Position numbers and translations under genes: made by a program. Positions 35,886 through 45,050 of a stretch of DNA of 56,681 nt are shown here, piece after piece; the first letter of the stretch is position 1, and every line of letters begins with the position of its first letter. This DNA comes from Terrihalobacillus insolitus (GTDB lineage Bacteria > Bacillota > Bacilli > Bacillales > Amphibacillaceae), in the NCBI RefSeq assembly GCF_028416575.1, contig NZ_JAMQKB010000019.1, forward strand, positions 1 through 56,681, written 5' to 3'. Below the pieces are notes generated by a model. The model was given only the letters and a program-made list of their open reading frames with translations. It ran no database searches and had not been told where the DNA came from.

Positions 35886-35942
35886 CTATGGCAAGCGGCT
35901 ATCAAAAATGACAATTGCCAAGTTTTGAATAGCCGACCATAG
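35886..35942 (-). terminator. Hairpin, probable terminator of the YjcZ genes
   Basis: CTATGG, CGGCTAT and CAAAA pair with TTTTG, ATAGCCG and CCATAG across a bulge. On the minus strand it is followed by a pyrimidine-rich TTCTTCCTTCTTTTCTT. Confidence 0.5.
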
Positions 35943-35987
35943 TGAAAGTCAAACGATTAGGTTAATCAAGGGATAGATTGGTTGGTC

Positions 35988-36095
35988 TTAGTAACCCCAA
36001 CCGCCCATAGGATAGTTGTTACCAACGATTACTAATAGCACGAAAAGCACTACTAAAAGAATAAACCCGTCGTTGTTAAAAGCGCCGTAACTCAT
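35988..36095 (-). CDS. YjcZ family sporulation peptide, 35 aa
   Basis: MSYGAFNNDGFILLVVLFVL and then LVIVGNNYPMGGWGY: a Gly/Tyr head, one membrane helix and a Gly/Trp tail, the YjcZ pattern. First of four related small genes on this strand. Its site GGAGGG is 11 nt before the ATG. Confidence 0.85.
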   Translation of the reverse strand: MSYGAFNNDGFILLVVLFVLLVIVGNNYPMGGWGY

Positions 36096-36150
36096 GGGTG
36101 AACATACCCTCCTTTCCAGAAGTTATGGTGTGTTCATGCTGAAACTGGGA

Positions 36151-36267
36151 TTAGGTACCCCAACCCCAGTCACCGCCCATAGGGTAATTGTTACCAACGA
36201 TGACTAGTAGTACGAAAAGCACTACTAATAGAATGAACCCGTTATTGTTAAAAGCGCCGTAACTCAT
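36151..36267 (-). CDS. YjcZ family sporulation peptide, 38 aa
   Basis: Almost identical to the previous copy (MSYGAFNNNGFILLVV), with the tail GGDWGWGT. The nucleotide similarity across both genes points to a recent duplication. AAGGGGGG lies upstream of the ATG. Confidence 0.85.
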   Translation of the reverse strand: MSYGAFNNNGFILLVVLFVLLVIVGNNYPMGGDWGWGT

Positions 36268-36315
36268 ATCATGATACCCCCCTTTCTTAAAAATTAGCCT
36301 AATGGTAATCTTAGA

Positions 36316-36426
36316 TTAATATCCATATCCACCACCCATAGGGTAGTTATTACCAACGATGACTAATAGTACGAAAATTACGACTAAAAGGATAAACCCG
36401 TCATTTCCAAATCCACCGTAACTCAT
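36316..36426 (-). CDS. YjcZ family sporulation peptide, 36 aa
   Basis: MSYGGFGNDGFILLVVIFVL then LVIVGNNYPMGGGYGY. Third tandem copy, with GGAGGTGACATGAC as the ribosome site. The helix LVVIFVLLVIVG is conserved in all copies. Likely made during sporulation, by family inference. Confidence 0.85.
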   Translation of the reverse strand: MSYGGFGNDGFILLVVIFVLLVIVGNNYPMGGGYGY

Positions 36427-36531
36427 GTCATGTCACCTCCTTCACGATTTACTATATTTTATGGTTTTTTTGTACCGATTGAATGGGCCTCTATATCAAT
36501 GAATGAAAAACTCAATGAATGTCTAGAGGGA

Positions 36532-36735
36532 TTATTCACCAGCTACTTCACCTATTGAATAAGAGGTTCCACCTATAATTACAAGCAGAACAAACAACAC
36601 AACTAAAAGTACAAAACCATTACTTCCGCTGTGTCCGCAACCATAGCCGTGGCCACCATAGCCGTGACCTCCTAATCCATAACCATGGCCACCATAGCCA
36701 TAGCCGCCGTAGCCGTAGCCACCAAACCAACCCAT
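36532..36735 (-). CDS. YjcZ-like peptide with a Gly-Tyr-His head, 67 aa
   Basis: The C-terminal half keeps the YjcZ helix (NGFVLLVVLFVLLVIIGG). The N-terminal half is a low-complexity head of repeated GYGGYGYGGHGYG units with one Cys. ATG 36735 has AGGAGG upstream; the ORF extends further but without a site. Possibly a spore surface or coat protein. Confidence 0.75.
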   Translation of the reverse strand: MGWFGGYGYGGYGYGGHGYGLGGHGYGGHGYGCGHSGSNGFVLLVVLFVLLVIIGGTSYSIGEVAGE

Positions 36736-36875
36736 CGCTAAGCACCTCCTTTGCTTTGGTACTAATAACTTATGTAGGGAAGACCTCTCTGAGTGAAGCA
36801 AACGTCTAATTTTTAAGAAAATAGGCGGGTATCTGCTAATTGATGTAATTAGGAAGGGATTTTAGAAATTGTGGC

Positions 36876-37012
36876 AAAATTGGTGATAATGCGCACTCAT
36901 TCGGCCTATGAGAACCCATGCAGAGGTAAAATTGGCGGTAATGCGCTCTCATTCGGTTTATGAGAACCCATGTAGAGGTAAAATTGAAGGTAACGCGCAC
37001 TCATTCGGCCTC
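36876..37012. repeat. 52-bp tandem repeat, 2.6 units
   Basis: Units begin at 36876, 36928 and 36980 with AAAATTG and share GCGC(A/T)CTCATTCGG and ATGAGAACCCATG. The 36736-37233 gap holds this array and no gene that I can support. Confidence 0.8.
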
Positions 37013-37233
37013 AACATTCTATTAATCATTTCGAGATCGAAATCTTGATACTTTAGAACGCTACTCTAACTTTGTATATGTTTATAATGACTTTCAGTGG
37101 CTGTAATCAACTAGTTGATAAAAAATACTTAAACATGGTATAAGTGTAAAGGAAGCAGGGATATCCTTGGTTTTTATTTTTTGGGGTCACATCATGGTTT
37201 GTCCATGTGCCCCGTTAATGAGAGGATTTGAAT

Positions 37234-38208
37234 TTGAATATGACAGATAATTTTTGGCGTGATTTACCACGGCCGTTTTTTATATTGGCACCAATGGAAG
37301 ATGTGACGGATGTTGTTTTCCGACATGTAGTAAGCACGGCAGCTAGACCTGATGTGTTTTTTACAGAGTTTATGAACACGGAAAGCTATTGTCATCCAAA
37401 GGGGCGCCATAGCGTTGGTGGGCGTTTGACTTTTACAGAAGATGAACAACCAATTGTGGCTCATATATGGGGGGATAAACCCGAATATTTTCGCCAAATG
37501 AGTATTGGAATGGCGAAAGAAGGTTTTAGCGGTGTGGATATAAATATGGGCTGTCCTGCTCCTAATGTGGCACCAAAGGGGAAGGGATGCGGTCTTATCC
37601 GTCGTCCAGAAGTTGCCGCCGATCTAATACAAGCAGCAAAAGCGGGAGGATTGCCTGTAAGTGTGAAAACAAGGCTTGGTTACACGGATGTAGATGAATG
37701 GCACGACTGGCTTGCGCACTTGTTGAAACAAGACATCGTTAATCTCTCTATTCATCTACGTACAAAAAAAGAAATGAGTAATGTGGATGCTCATTGGGAA
37801 CTGATTCCGGAGATTAAGAAACTTCGTGATCATGTGGCGCCAGATACACTTTTGACGATCAATGGGGATATTCCTGACCGTCAAACTGGCTTGGATCTCG
37901 TTCACAGGTATGGTGTTGATGGGGTTATGATTGGGCGCGGTATTTTTAAAAATCCATTTGCCTTTGAGAAGCAGCCAAAAGACCATAGTAGTAATGAATT
38001 GCTTGATCTTTTAAGGTTGCAACTTGACCTCCATGATCAATATTCAAAGGAATTTGAACCGCGTCCATTCAAACCTCTCCGTCGCTTTTTCAAGATATAT
38101 GTCCGTGAGTTTAAAGGGGCGAGTGAATTAAGAAATCAATTGATGAGCACAGAGTCAACAGATGAAGTGCGTGCATTGCTTGATAACTTTACTTGGGTTG
38201 CGCGTTAA
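37234..38208 (+). CDS. tRNA-dihydrouridine synthase (Dus family)
   Basis: An FMN- and NADPH-dependent enzyme that reduces uridines in tRNA. About 324 aa: [14 protein letters not shown] (start of the TIM barrel), [13 protein letters not shown], the active-site Cys in [20 protein letters not shown], and the FMN phosphate site [12 protein letters not shown]. The start is uncertain among TTG 37228, TTG 37234 and ATG 37240; 37234 has the best spacing from AGAGGA. It overlaps the convergent MFS gene by 4 bp. Confidence 0.9.
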   Translation: MNMTDNFWRDLPRPFFILAPMEDVTDVVFRHVVSTAARPDVFFTEFMNTESYCHPKGRHSVGGRLTFTEDEQPIVAHIWGDKPEYFRQMSIGMAKEGFSGVDINMGCPAPNVAPKGKGCGLIRRPEVAADLIQAAKAGGLPVSVKTRLGYTDVDEWHDWLAHLLKQDIVNLSIHLRTKKEMSNVDAHWELIPEIKKLRDHVAPDTLLTINGDIPDRQTGLDLVHRYGVDGVMIGRGIFKNPFAFEKQPKDHSSNELLDLLRLQLDLHDQYSKEFEPRPFKPLRRFFKIYVREFKGASELRNQLMSTESTDEVRALLDNFTWVAR

Positions 38209-39401
38209 ACAACCTTATTCCTACCAGCTCCTAAACCAAAGAAAATCATCATCCCTGCTACGATTAAAAGCGTAGTAAGTGGTAACGTCCAATTGTTGGT
38301 TAAATCATATAGTAAGCCGATGAACATAGGCCCAATTGCTGCTAACAAATAACCGATTGATTGAGCCATACCAGATAGTTCTGCCGCTTGTTTTGCATTG
38401 GACGCACGCATACCTAAGAAAGCAAGCGACAGACTGATGCTTGCTCCTTGTGCTATACCAATTAGGGTGATGAACAAGATCATTGCTACTAGTGTATCTG
38501 CAAAGAATAATCCCCCAAACCCTACAATGGAGAGGGAACCAATCACTACAACAATGCCTTGTTGATTCGAAAACTTGCCAGCAAGGATAGGAGAAAGAAA
38601 TGTTGCAGGTAAGCTGACGAATTGCATATAAGATAGTAGCCAGCCTGAAGTTGCTATTGCTAGCCCAAAATCGTTTAAAATTTCAGGTAACCAGGATATC
38701 GTGACATAAAACATAAACGACTGTAAACCCATAAAAAGTGTGACCTGCCAAGCGAGCATGGATGACCAGAGTTTTGCAACAGAATTGTTTACTATTGGCG
38801 TATGACGGGGTGAATCGATTGTTCGGATAAGAACGATCCATACCAATATCCCGACTGCAACAAGACCAGCCCAACTAAATAATGATTTTTGCCATCCTAG
38901 TCCTAAACCATTTGCTAGTGGTATGCTTAAACCAGACGCAGTGGCGGCAAGCATTCCCATTGAGGTGGAATAAATACTGGTCAACATGCCGATCTTATCA
39001 GGAAATTTATCTTTAATCACCCCAGGTAACAATACATTGCAAATCGCGATGCCAAGGCCAACTAGTGTAGTACCGATAAAAAGAGTAGGAGTAATTGCTA
39101 TCGAGCGCACGCTAATTCCAATTAGAAGAACGGTTAGTCCAATTAGTAGTGTCCGTTCATTGCCTAATCGATTAGCGAATTTTGGCGCCATTGGTGACAT
39201 AACTGCAAATGCTAATAAGGGGAGGCTTGTGATTAACCCAGCACTCCAATTAGCTAATCCAATATCATCCCGGATCGTCCCTAATAGTGGCCCAATCGAC
39301 GTAATGGCTGGACGTAAATTAAAGGCAACAAGTATGATACCTGTGATCAGAAGCATTTGTCTCACAGGTTTATTTTCTGATTTGTTTAAAGAATGACTCA
39401 T
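38205..39401 (-). CDS. MFS transporter, CynX/NimT type
   Basis: A 398-aa protein with 12 hydrophobic segments, showing [20 protein letters not shown] at TM1, which is typical of CynX/NimT (cyanate or nitroimidazole resistance-like) MFS proteins. Substrate unknown. The ATG at 39401 follows GGGGAG; the 14-codon upstream extension has no site. Confidence 0.87.
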   Translation of the reverse strand: MSHSLNKSENKPVRQMLLITGIILVAFNLRPAITSIGPLLGTIRDDIGLANWSAGLITSLPLLAFAVMSPMAPKFANRLGNERTLLIGLTVLLIGISVRSIAITPTLFIGTTLVGLGIAICNVLLPGVIKDKFPDKIGMLTSIYSTSMGMLAATASGLSIPLANGLGLGWQKSLFSWAGLVAVGILVWIVLIRTIDSPRHTPIVNNSVAKLWSSMLAWQVTLFMGLQSFMFYVTISWLPEILNDFGLAIATSGWLLSYMQFVSLPATFLSPILAGKFSNQQGIVVVIGSLSIVGFGGLFFADTLVAMILFITLIGIAQGASISLSLAFLGMRASNAKQAAELSGMAQSIGYLLAAIGPMFIGLLYDLTNNWTLPLTTLLIVAGMMIFFGLGAGRNKVV

Positions 39402-39560
39402 AAGAAAAAGCTCCCCTACTATTTTAACGTTGTATCGTTTCATTATAATTTAGCTCGCCATCGTACTCAATATAAAAAATTGGTACAACAAACCGAAACA
39501 CATGTTGTTTCCGGTTGAACATGTTAAAATTTAAGAAGGTAGAAAAGAAGGAGGCAAACA

Positions 39561-40085
39561 ATGCGTTTACAAAATAAAAAAGTGATTGCCCTTGTTGGGC
39601 CTGAGTTTGAAGATTTAGAACTCTGGTATCCCGTTCTCCGCCTAAGGGAAGAAGGGGCCAAGGTAGATTTAGTTGGAGATAAAGCGAAGGAAAAATATGT
39701 AGGGAAATACGGAGTTCCAGCTGAATCGGATTTGGCATTTTCAGAAGTGAGCGTTGATGACTATGATGCTATTTTAGTCCCTGGTGGATGGGCACCAGAT
39801 AAGCTAAGAAGGTACCCTGAAGTGTTAGAACTCGTAAGGAAGATGGATGAAGCAGAAAAACCAATTGGACAGATATGTCATGCGGGATGGGTGCTCATCT
39901 CAGCTGATATTTTACATGGTAGAAAAGTAACGAGCACACCTGGAATTAAAGATGATATGACCAATGCGGGAGCAAAATGGGTCGATGAAGCGGTAGTAGT
40001 CGACGGTCATATCGTTTCAAGCCGCCGCCCGCCTGATTTACCTCCATATGTAAAAGAATTCGCGGATTTACTAGCGGAAGGTTAA
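39561..40085 (+). CDS. DJ-1/PfpI family protein
   Basis: A 174-aa class I glutamine-amidotransferase-like protein: KVIALVGPEFEDLELWYP with the conserved Glu, DAILVPGGWAPDKLRR, and the nucleophile elbow GQICHAGWVLISA with the reactive Cys. Members act as proteases, deglycases or chaperones; the role here is not determined. AAGGAGG precedes the ATG. Confidence 0.9.
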   Translation: MRLQNKKVIALVGPEFEDLELWYPVLRLREEGAKVDLVGDKAKEKYVGKYGVPAESDLAFSEVSVDDYDAILVPGGWAPDKLRRYPEVLELVRKMDEAEKPIGQICHAGWVLISADILHGRKVTSTPGIKDDMTNAGAKWVDEAVVVDGHIVSSRRPPDLPPYVKEFADLLAEG

Positions 40086-40117
40086 ATCGGGTGGTGATGA
40101 TTAACATGGTGAAAATA

Positions 40118-40157
40118 TAAGGAGGATCTTCCTTTATTTCATTGATCCTTATTTTTG
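40118..40157 (+). terminator. Probable terminator
   Basis: GGATC (40124-40128) pairs with GATCC (40144-40148), followed by TTATTTTTG. It lies between the DJ-1 and DUF456 genes. Confidence 0.45.
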
Positions 40158-40216
40158 TATTGGCAAAAGTCTAGGTTATAATCATACTATGCACAAGTAA
40201 AGGATGTGGTTTGCCA

Positions 40217-40693
40217 ATGGATATTCTCATATGGATATTAATCGCTGTTTTTTTCGTACTTAGCTTTGTAAGTATTGTCTTTCCAATCATTCCTGGTCCT
40301 CTTGTATTATGGATCGGTTTCTTGTTATATTTCTTTTTTCTTGATGGATCGAATTTATCAGCCATTTTCTGGGTAGCAATGGTTCTGCTTACAGGTCTAC
40401 TTATTGTCGCAGATATAATTGCGAACAGTTATTTTGTGAAAAGGTTTGGAGGAAGCAAATGGGGGGAAAGAGCAGCAGCAATTGGTGTGATTGTTGGCTC
40501 ATTTATACTCCCACCATTTGGAATCATCATCGTTCCATTTGCAGCTGTGTTCATCGTTGAATTGTTGCAGAGAAAAACGTCAAAAGATGCATGGATGGCC
40601 TCTCTTGGGTCACTAATGGGCTTTCTTGGAGGCTCCATTGCTAAGATTGTTATTCAAGTTATTATGATAGTGTGGTTCTTGATTGAAATTTAG
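40217..40693 (+). CDS. DUF456 family membrane protein
   Basis: A 158-aa protein with about four hydrophobic segments: FPIIPGPLVLWIGFLLYFF, and GGSKWGERAAAIGVIVGSF followed by a Gly-rich membrane stretch with GGSIAKIVIQ. These are typical DUF456 signatures. Function unknown. ATG 40217 is preferred over the TTG two codons upstream. Confidence 0.85.
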   Translation: MDILIWILIAVFFVLSFVSIVFPIIPGPLVLWIGFLLYFFFLDGSNLSAIFWVAMVLLTGLLIVADIIANSYFVKRFGGSKWGERAAAIGVIVGSFILPPFGIIIVPFAAVFIVELLQRKTSKDAWMASLGSLMGFLGGSIAKIVIQVIMIVWFLIEI

Positions 40694-40892
40694 ACTGTAA
40701 AAGATGGAAAAGCAAATCGAAATAGAAAAACGGAAACGTTCCGCCATGGGGTGGAGGTGGATTTTAAGAGGACTGTTTACAGTTGAGCCAAAGATGCTCG
40801 CATTCAGAAGAAAGTTAAGCATATCCAAGGCAAAATTGCTTGTAATCATTGGGAGTTAAGCGTATCCAGTCTAGATATCCGAATGATAGTAA

Positions 40893-40922
40893 CTCCCTTT
40901 CACAATGGTTAGAGAAAGGGAG
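40893..40922 (-). terminator. Probable terminator of mtnU
   Basis: CTCCCTTTC (40893-40901) and GAAAGGGAG (40914-40922), a 9-bp stem. The T-run is weak. It lies 10 bp after the mtnU stop. Confidence 0.5.
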
Positions 40923-40931
40923 CTAAAGTTT

Positions 40932-41717
40932 CTACAGCTTATAAATATCGGGTCTGCGGTCTGAGAAAATGGGGATTCGTTGTCTTACTTCATCCACTTG
41001 GTCCAGGTCGATTTCTGCATACAAGATTGTTTCTTCTTCAGCAGCCTCAACGATGATTTCCCCCCAAGAACCGACGACAATGGAGTGACCGCCAAATTCA
41101 TTATTGGGATCGGAGCCAACCCGATTACAGGCAATAACGAAGCATTGATTTTCGATGGCACGGCTTATGAGTAGTGCACGCCAATGGTCGATTCGTGGTT
41201 TGGGCCACTCTGCTACAACAAATAATACTTTTGTTTGGTCAATCACATGGGTACGAATCCACTCGGGGAAGCGGATATCATAACAGATCACCCCTGCACT
41301 AGGGTGTCCTTCTAATTCAAAGTTCCCGCGTTCATGCCCCTCGATCAAATATTTTTCCTCGTCCATAAGTCGGAATAGGTGTGCCTTACTATATTCTTTG
41401 ACAAGCTGCCCTTTCCGGTTAATAACAAGTAGTGTGTTCGTTACTCCGTTCTCGCCTCTTTTTGCAACGGAACCACCAACAATATGGACTTGATACCGCT
41501 TGGCAAGCTTCGATAAAAATGAAAAAGCCTCCTGTGCTTCTGGATCTGCAATTTCATCTAAGCGAGTAAGGTCATATCCAGTCGTCCATAGTTCCGGCAA
41601 AACGATGACGTCAACATTCTTGGCTGCTTCTTGAAGTTTCACCTCGACGTGGTTAAAATTAGCTTGAGGATCGCCAAAGGCAACATCAATTTGTAGTAAA
41701 GCAATCTGTAAGCACAT
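40932..41717 (-). CDS. mtnU: Carbon-nitrogen hydrolase MtnU
   Basis: A 261-aa nitrilase-superfamily amidase with the catalytic triad visible: Glu in VLPELWTTGYD, Lys in EYSKAHLF, Cys in GVICYDIRFPE. In bacilli this gene belongs to the methionine salvage cluster and probably hydrolyses 2-oxoglutaramate-like amide (an omega-amidase), working next to MtnE; here mtnE lies on the other side of an IS, divergently. AAAGGTGG precedes the ATG. Confidence 0.85.
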   Translation of the reverse strand: MCLQIALLQIDVAFGDPQANFNHVEVKLQEAAKNVDVIVLPELWTTGYDLTRLDEIADPEAQEAFSFLSKLAKRYQVHIVGGSVAKRGENGVTNTLLVINRKGQLVKEYSKAHLFRLMDEEKYLIEGHERGNFELEGHPSAGVICYDIRFPEWIRTHVIDQTKVLFVVAEWPKPRIDHWRALLISRAIENQCFVIACNRVGSDPNNEFGGHSIVVGSWGEIIVEAAEEETILYAEIDLDQVDEVRQRIPIFSDRRPDIYKL

Positions 41718-41906
41718 ACTTAGCCACCTTTCGACATTACTATTTTCATCCTTATAAATACCATCTTCAGCTTATTCTTCAACAACTGACGAACCGCGAC
41801 TCGTATTAATAAGATTATGGGCACATTATACTACATCTGTCGAAACATGTATGTGTAAAATATTTCTCGAGGGTATTTGGAGCTAATTTCTAGTAAAAAA
41901 AGAGAA

Positions 41907-43474
41907 GGCACTCTATCATAAATGTATGCTTGACCAGCTAGTACATTTATAGAAAGAGGCCTTCTCATGGAAAAGATTATATCAAATTTATATCAATTAA
42001 TAAAGAGCACAAGTAGCTTAATCGAGTTAGAAGAAAACGTTAAAATGTATATGCATGATCTGTTTGCTTCTCTGTTGGGGGACGTTGGATCAAGTGATAA
42101 AAGAACAAAAACAAGAATCAGGTTGGACAGTAATAAGAGACGACGATAAAACAGTTCAGTTTACCTTTGGGGGCGTGACGTTTCGTCACACATCGATGAG
42201 GGATGAAAGCGGCAATTGTAGGCATCCTTTTGATGAATGGTTAGGACTACGAAAGCACCAACGCCATAGCTCTTTGGTGGAAGTGAAGGTGGCGGAAATG
42301 GCCAGTGAAACCGACTACCGTGAAACAGCACGCGTCTTAAAAGAATGGACAGCTGTAAACATCAGTCATACAACGGTTGGGAGTATTGTAAAGCGTGTAG
42401 GCAAAGCCCAGGCCAAAGCGGATGAGGACATGGTGATTGAATTGGAAGAGGCGGATTTTCTTCCAGAAGGAAAGAAAGTGGACTTTTTATATGCAGAGGC
42501 AGATGGTGTATTTGTGCGGGGGACACAGAAGAAAAAAGGCTTGGAAGTTCGTCATGCCGTTGTACATGAAGGCTGGGATAAAAACGGGAAACGCGTCTCT
42601 TTACGGAACCCCAAAGTGATTATGACAACACAACCTACCGCGGAGTTTTGGAAAGAGATTCAAGCCTTTACGGCCCATCAATATTCGTTAGAAGATACAC
42701 AAGTTGTGAGTAATAGTGATGGTGGTGCAGGATATACCGCAGAGAAGTTTCAAGAAGCGTTCTCGCAATCGAAATACCCAGTCTTAAACCAATTAGATCC
42801 CTACCATGTTTCACAAGCTTTAAATCGTGCGTTTGGCGGAGGGAAGAGTACGTTTAAGGATGGCGCAAAAAAAGCGCTAAAAGAACATAATCAAGCTGAT
42901 TTCAAGCTTTGGGTGGACACCTTTGAAAGTACGCTTGAAGAACAAAAAGGCGTAGAAAAACTAGAGGCGTTACGGACGTATATCGATCATAACTGGGAAC
43001 GCATTTATGATTGGAGAGAAAAGGTGGAGAATCCTCCTGAAGATGCGCGCAGCTTAGGGGCAATGGAATCCAATCAACGACACGTTTCTTTCCGCATGAA
43101 AAAAAGAGGGATGCATTGGAGCAAAGCAGGCGGAGAAGGAATGGTAAAGATTATCCAGGGCATTTTAAATGGAACGTTACGCGATGTCTATCTCAACCAT
43201 CAAAAGAGAAGTGAAAGGAAACAACGACACGTGAAGCAGACCGTTCGTATGGCGCAAATTCTGAGTCAGCCAACACGTCCATCAATAGGAGCGAAGCAAG
43301 GATCTATTAGCTTATACGTTGCCCACTCAAGCGCAAGAGGACAACTGCTGAAGAGTTTTCGATAACACCGGTAAGTAGTTGGCAGGTTCTTGTTTTTTAA
43401 GAACGTGACAACTACTTACTGGACAGCAAGCGAAAGCGCGGTAGGTCAAAAAAAGTGTACAAAAATAGAGTGCC
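41907..43474 (+). mobile_element. ISLre2-family insertion sequence
   Basis: About 1568 bp bounded by inverted ends GGCACTCTAT (41907-41916) and ATAGAGTGCC (43465-43474), with AGAA on both sides as a possible short target duplication. It sits between the divergent mtnU and mtnE genes. A long imperfect hairpin (about 43370-43418, arms GTAAGTAGTTG and CAACTACTTAC) lies after the transposase. The 43475-43716 part of the gap shows no gene or S-box-type leader. Confidence 0.85.
41967..43365 (+). pseudogene. ISLre2 transposase with a frameshift
   Basis: The N-terminus (MEKIISNLYQLIKSTSSLIE to FASLLG) is in one frame and the rest (LDQVIKEQKQESGWTVI to the stop at 43363) in the next. Removing one G from the GGGGG run near 42076-42080 gives one ~465-aa UPF0236/ISLre2 transposase with LYAEADGVFV, VSNSDGGAGYT and QLDPYHVSQAL, which contain the acidic catalytic residues. 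Inactive unless the shift is read through. Confidence 0.85.
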
Positions 43475-43716
43475 AGAAACATTGGTATAAAAACTACGTC
43501 GAGAAAAACTTGACACATACTCGAAACATTCGCGTCTTTACAAAAACAGAATAGATGTTATCATTAATAACTATATTTTACTACACTATTTTTAATAACA
43601 GAAGGTATAACTTTCGAGGCATATTTAGGGGTCTAAGCAGAATAGTATAAAAAAAATTCAAGGCTTTTGCCATTAGGGATTGACGATAAGCGGAGTTTTT
43701 CTGAGGAGTGAAACGT

Positions 43717-44889
43717 GTGCATTCTTTTGAACAGTCTTCTACATTAAAAAGGTTACCCGAACAATTTTTTGCAAAACTTGTTAAAAAGGTTCAACTCCTT
43801 ACCAGTGAAGGGCATGACGTGATCAACTTAGGCCAAGGAAATCCAGATTTACCCACACCCCAGCCAATTGTGGAGGAATTAAAAGAAGCAGCAGATGACC
43901 CACTTTACCATAAATACGCACCTTTTCAGGGACATCTTTTTTTGAAGGAGGCTGTTGCTGAGTTTTATAATAGGGAATATGGGGTGAAACTTGAACCAGA
44001 GAAGGAAGTTGCGATTTTATTTGGTGCAAAAGCAGGTCTAGTTGAAATAAGTCAATGTTTGTTAAATCCAGGCGACTTAGCGTTATTACCTGATCCCGGA
44101 TATCCAGACTATCTGTCAGGGATTGCACTTGCCAACGCCAAAATAGCAAAGATGCCACTTCTGGAAAAAAACAAATTTTTGCCAGACTATCAAAATATAG
44201 AAAAGCGCGTATTGGATCAGGCGAAATTAATGTTTTTAAATTACCCCAATAACCCGACAGCCGCAATCGCGAATAAACAATTTTTTGATCAAACGGTTCA
44301 TGTAGCGAAGAAACATAACATTTGTGTAGTACACGATTTTGCTTATAGTGCACTAGGGTTTGATGGCAAACCACAAAGTTTTCTTCAATCAGAAGGAGCA
44401 AAAGACATTGGGGTCGAAATCTATACCATGTCGAAAACGTATAACATGGCTGGATGGCGTATTGCGTTTGCAGTTGGCAACCATTCTGTTATAGAAAGCA
44501 TAAATTTGATACAGGATCATTTATATGTAAGCTTGTTTGGAGCCGTTCAAAAAGCCGCTGCTGAAGCATTAAAAGGAGATCAGTCGCCTGTTGAAGAATT
44601 AGTTCAGACGTATCGAGATCGAAGGGATGCGTTTGTTACGGAATTACACAAAATCGGCTGGAAGGTTCAGGCTCCTAGAGGAACGTTCTTTACTTGGTTG
44701 CCAGTTCCAAAAGGATATACATCAGAGGAATTTGCGGATCTACTATTAGAAAAAGCACATGTAGTCGTAGCTCCAGGTAAGGGCTTTGGTGACTATGGTG
44801 AGGGTTATGTGCGCGTTGGGTTGTTGGACAGTGAAGAAAGGTTAAGGGAAGCGGTAGAACGTATTGATCATTTAGGCTTATTTCGTTAA
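43717..44889 (+). CDS. mtnE: MtnE-type PLP aminotransferase
   Basis: A 390-aa class I aminotransferase that in methionine salvage converts 2-keto-4-methylthiobutyrate to methionine. The sequence follows B. subtilis MtnE closely (EGHDVINLGQGNPDLPTP, LMFLNYPNNPTAAIA, CVVHDFAYSALGFDG, YTMSKTYNMAGWRIAFAVGN with the PLP lysine, VAPGKGFGDYGEGYVRVGLL). Start at GTG 43717, 8 nt after GAGGAG; the GTG at 43708 is inside the site. The IS upstream separates it from mtnU. Confidence 0.92.
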   Translation: MHSFEQSSTLKRLPEQFFAKLVKKVQLLTSEGHDVINLGQGNPDLPTPQPIVEELKEAADDPLYHKYAPFQGHLFLKEAVAEFYNREYGVKLEPEKEVAILFGAKAGLVEISQCLLNPGDLALLPDPGYPDYLSGIALANAKIAKMPLLEKNKFLPDYQNIEKRVLDQAKLMFLNYPNNPTAAIANKQFFDQTVHVAKKHNICVVHDFAYSALGFDGKPQSFLQSEGAKDIGVEIYTMSKTYNMAGWRIAFAVGNHSVIESINLIQDHLYVSLFGAVQKAAAEALKGDQSPVEELVQTYRDRRDAFVTELHKIGWKVQAPRGTFFTWLPVPKGYTSEEFADLLLEKAHVVVAPGKGFGDYGEGYVRVGLLDSEERLREAVERIDHLGLFR

Positions 44890-44921
44890 GCCCTATGAAG
44901 CCCAGTGAGTCTTGCTAACAA

Positions 44922-44970
44922 AGTGATGCGCAGCTTATCATTGATGACTTTTTGAACATCCTTCATAAGT
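44922..44970. repeat. Dispersed repeat, TTCAAAAAGTC family, copy 5 (partial)
   Basis: GCTTATCATTGATGACTTTTTG then AACATCCTTC; in the reverse complement this matches the start of the other copies. Confidence 0.5.
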
Positions 44971-45050
44971 AAAAGTGTCTTGTTGTCGTACGGTTATCTA
45001 TTCCTACATAAACTAAAAAAGGAAAACCATTTGGTAAAGGAAGATGTATA

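Noticed and set aside
43475..43716. SAM (S-box) riboswitch expected near methionine salvage genes
   Set aside because: No S-box-like core or terminator stem is visible upstream of mtnE. The IS insertion lies where a regulatory region might have been.
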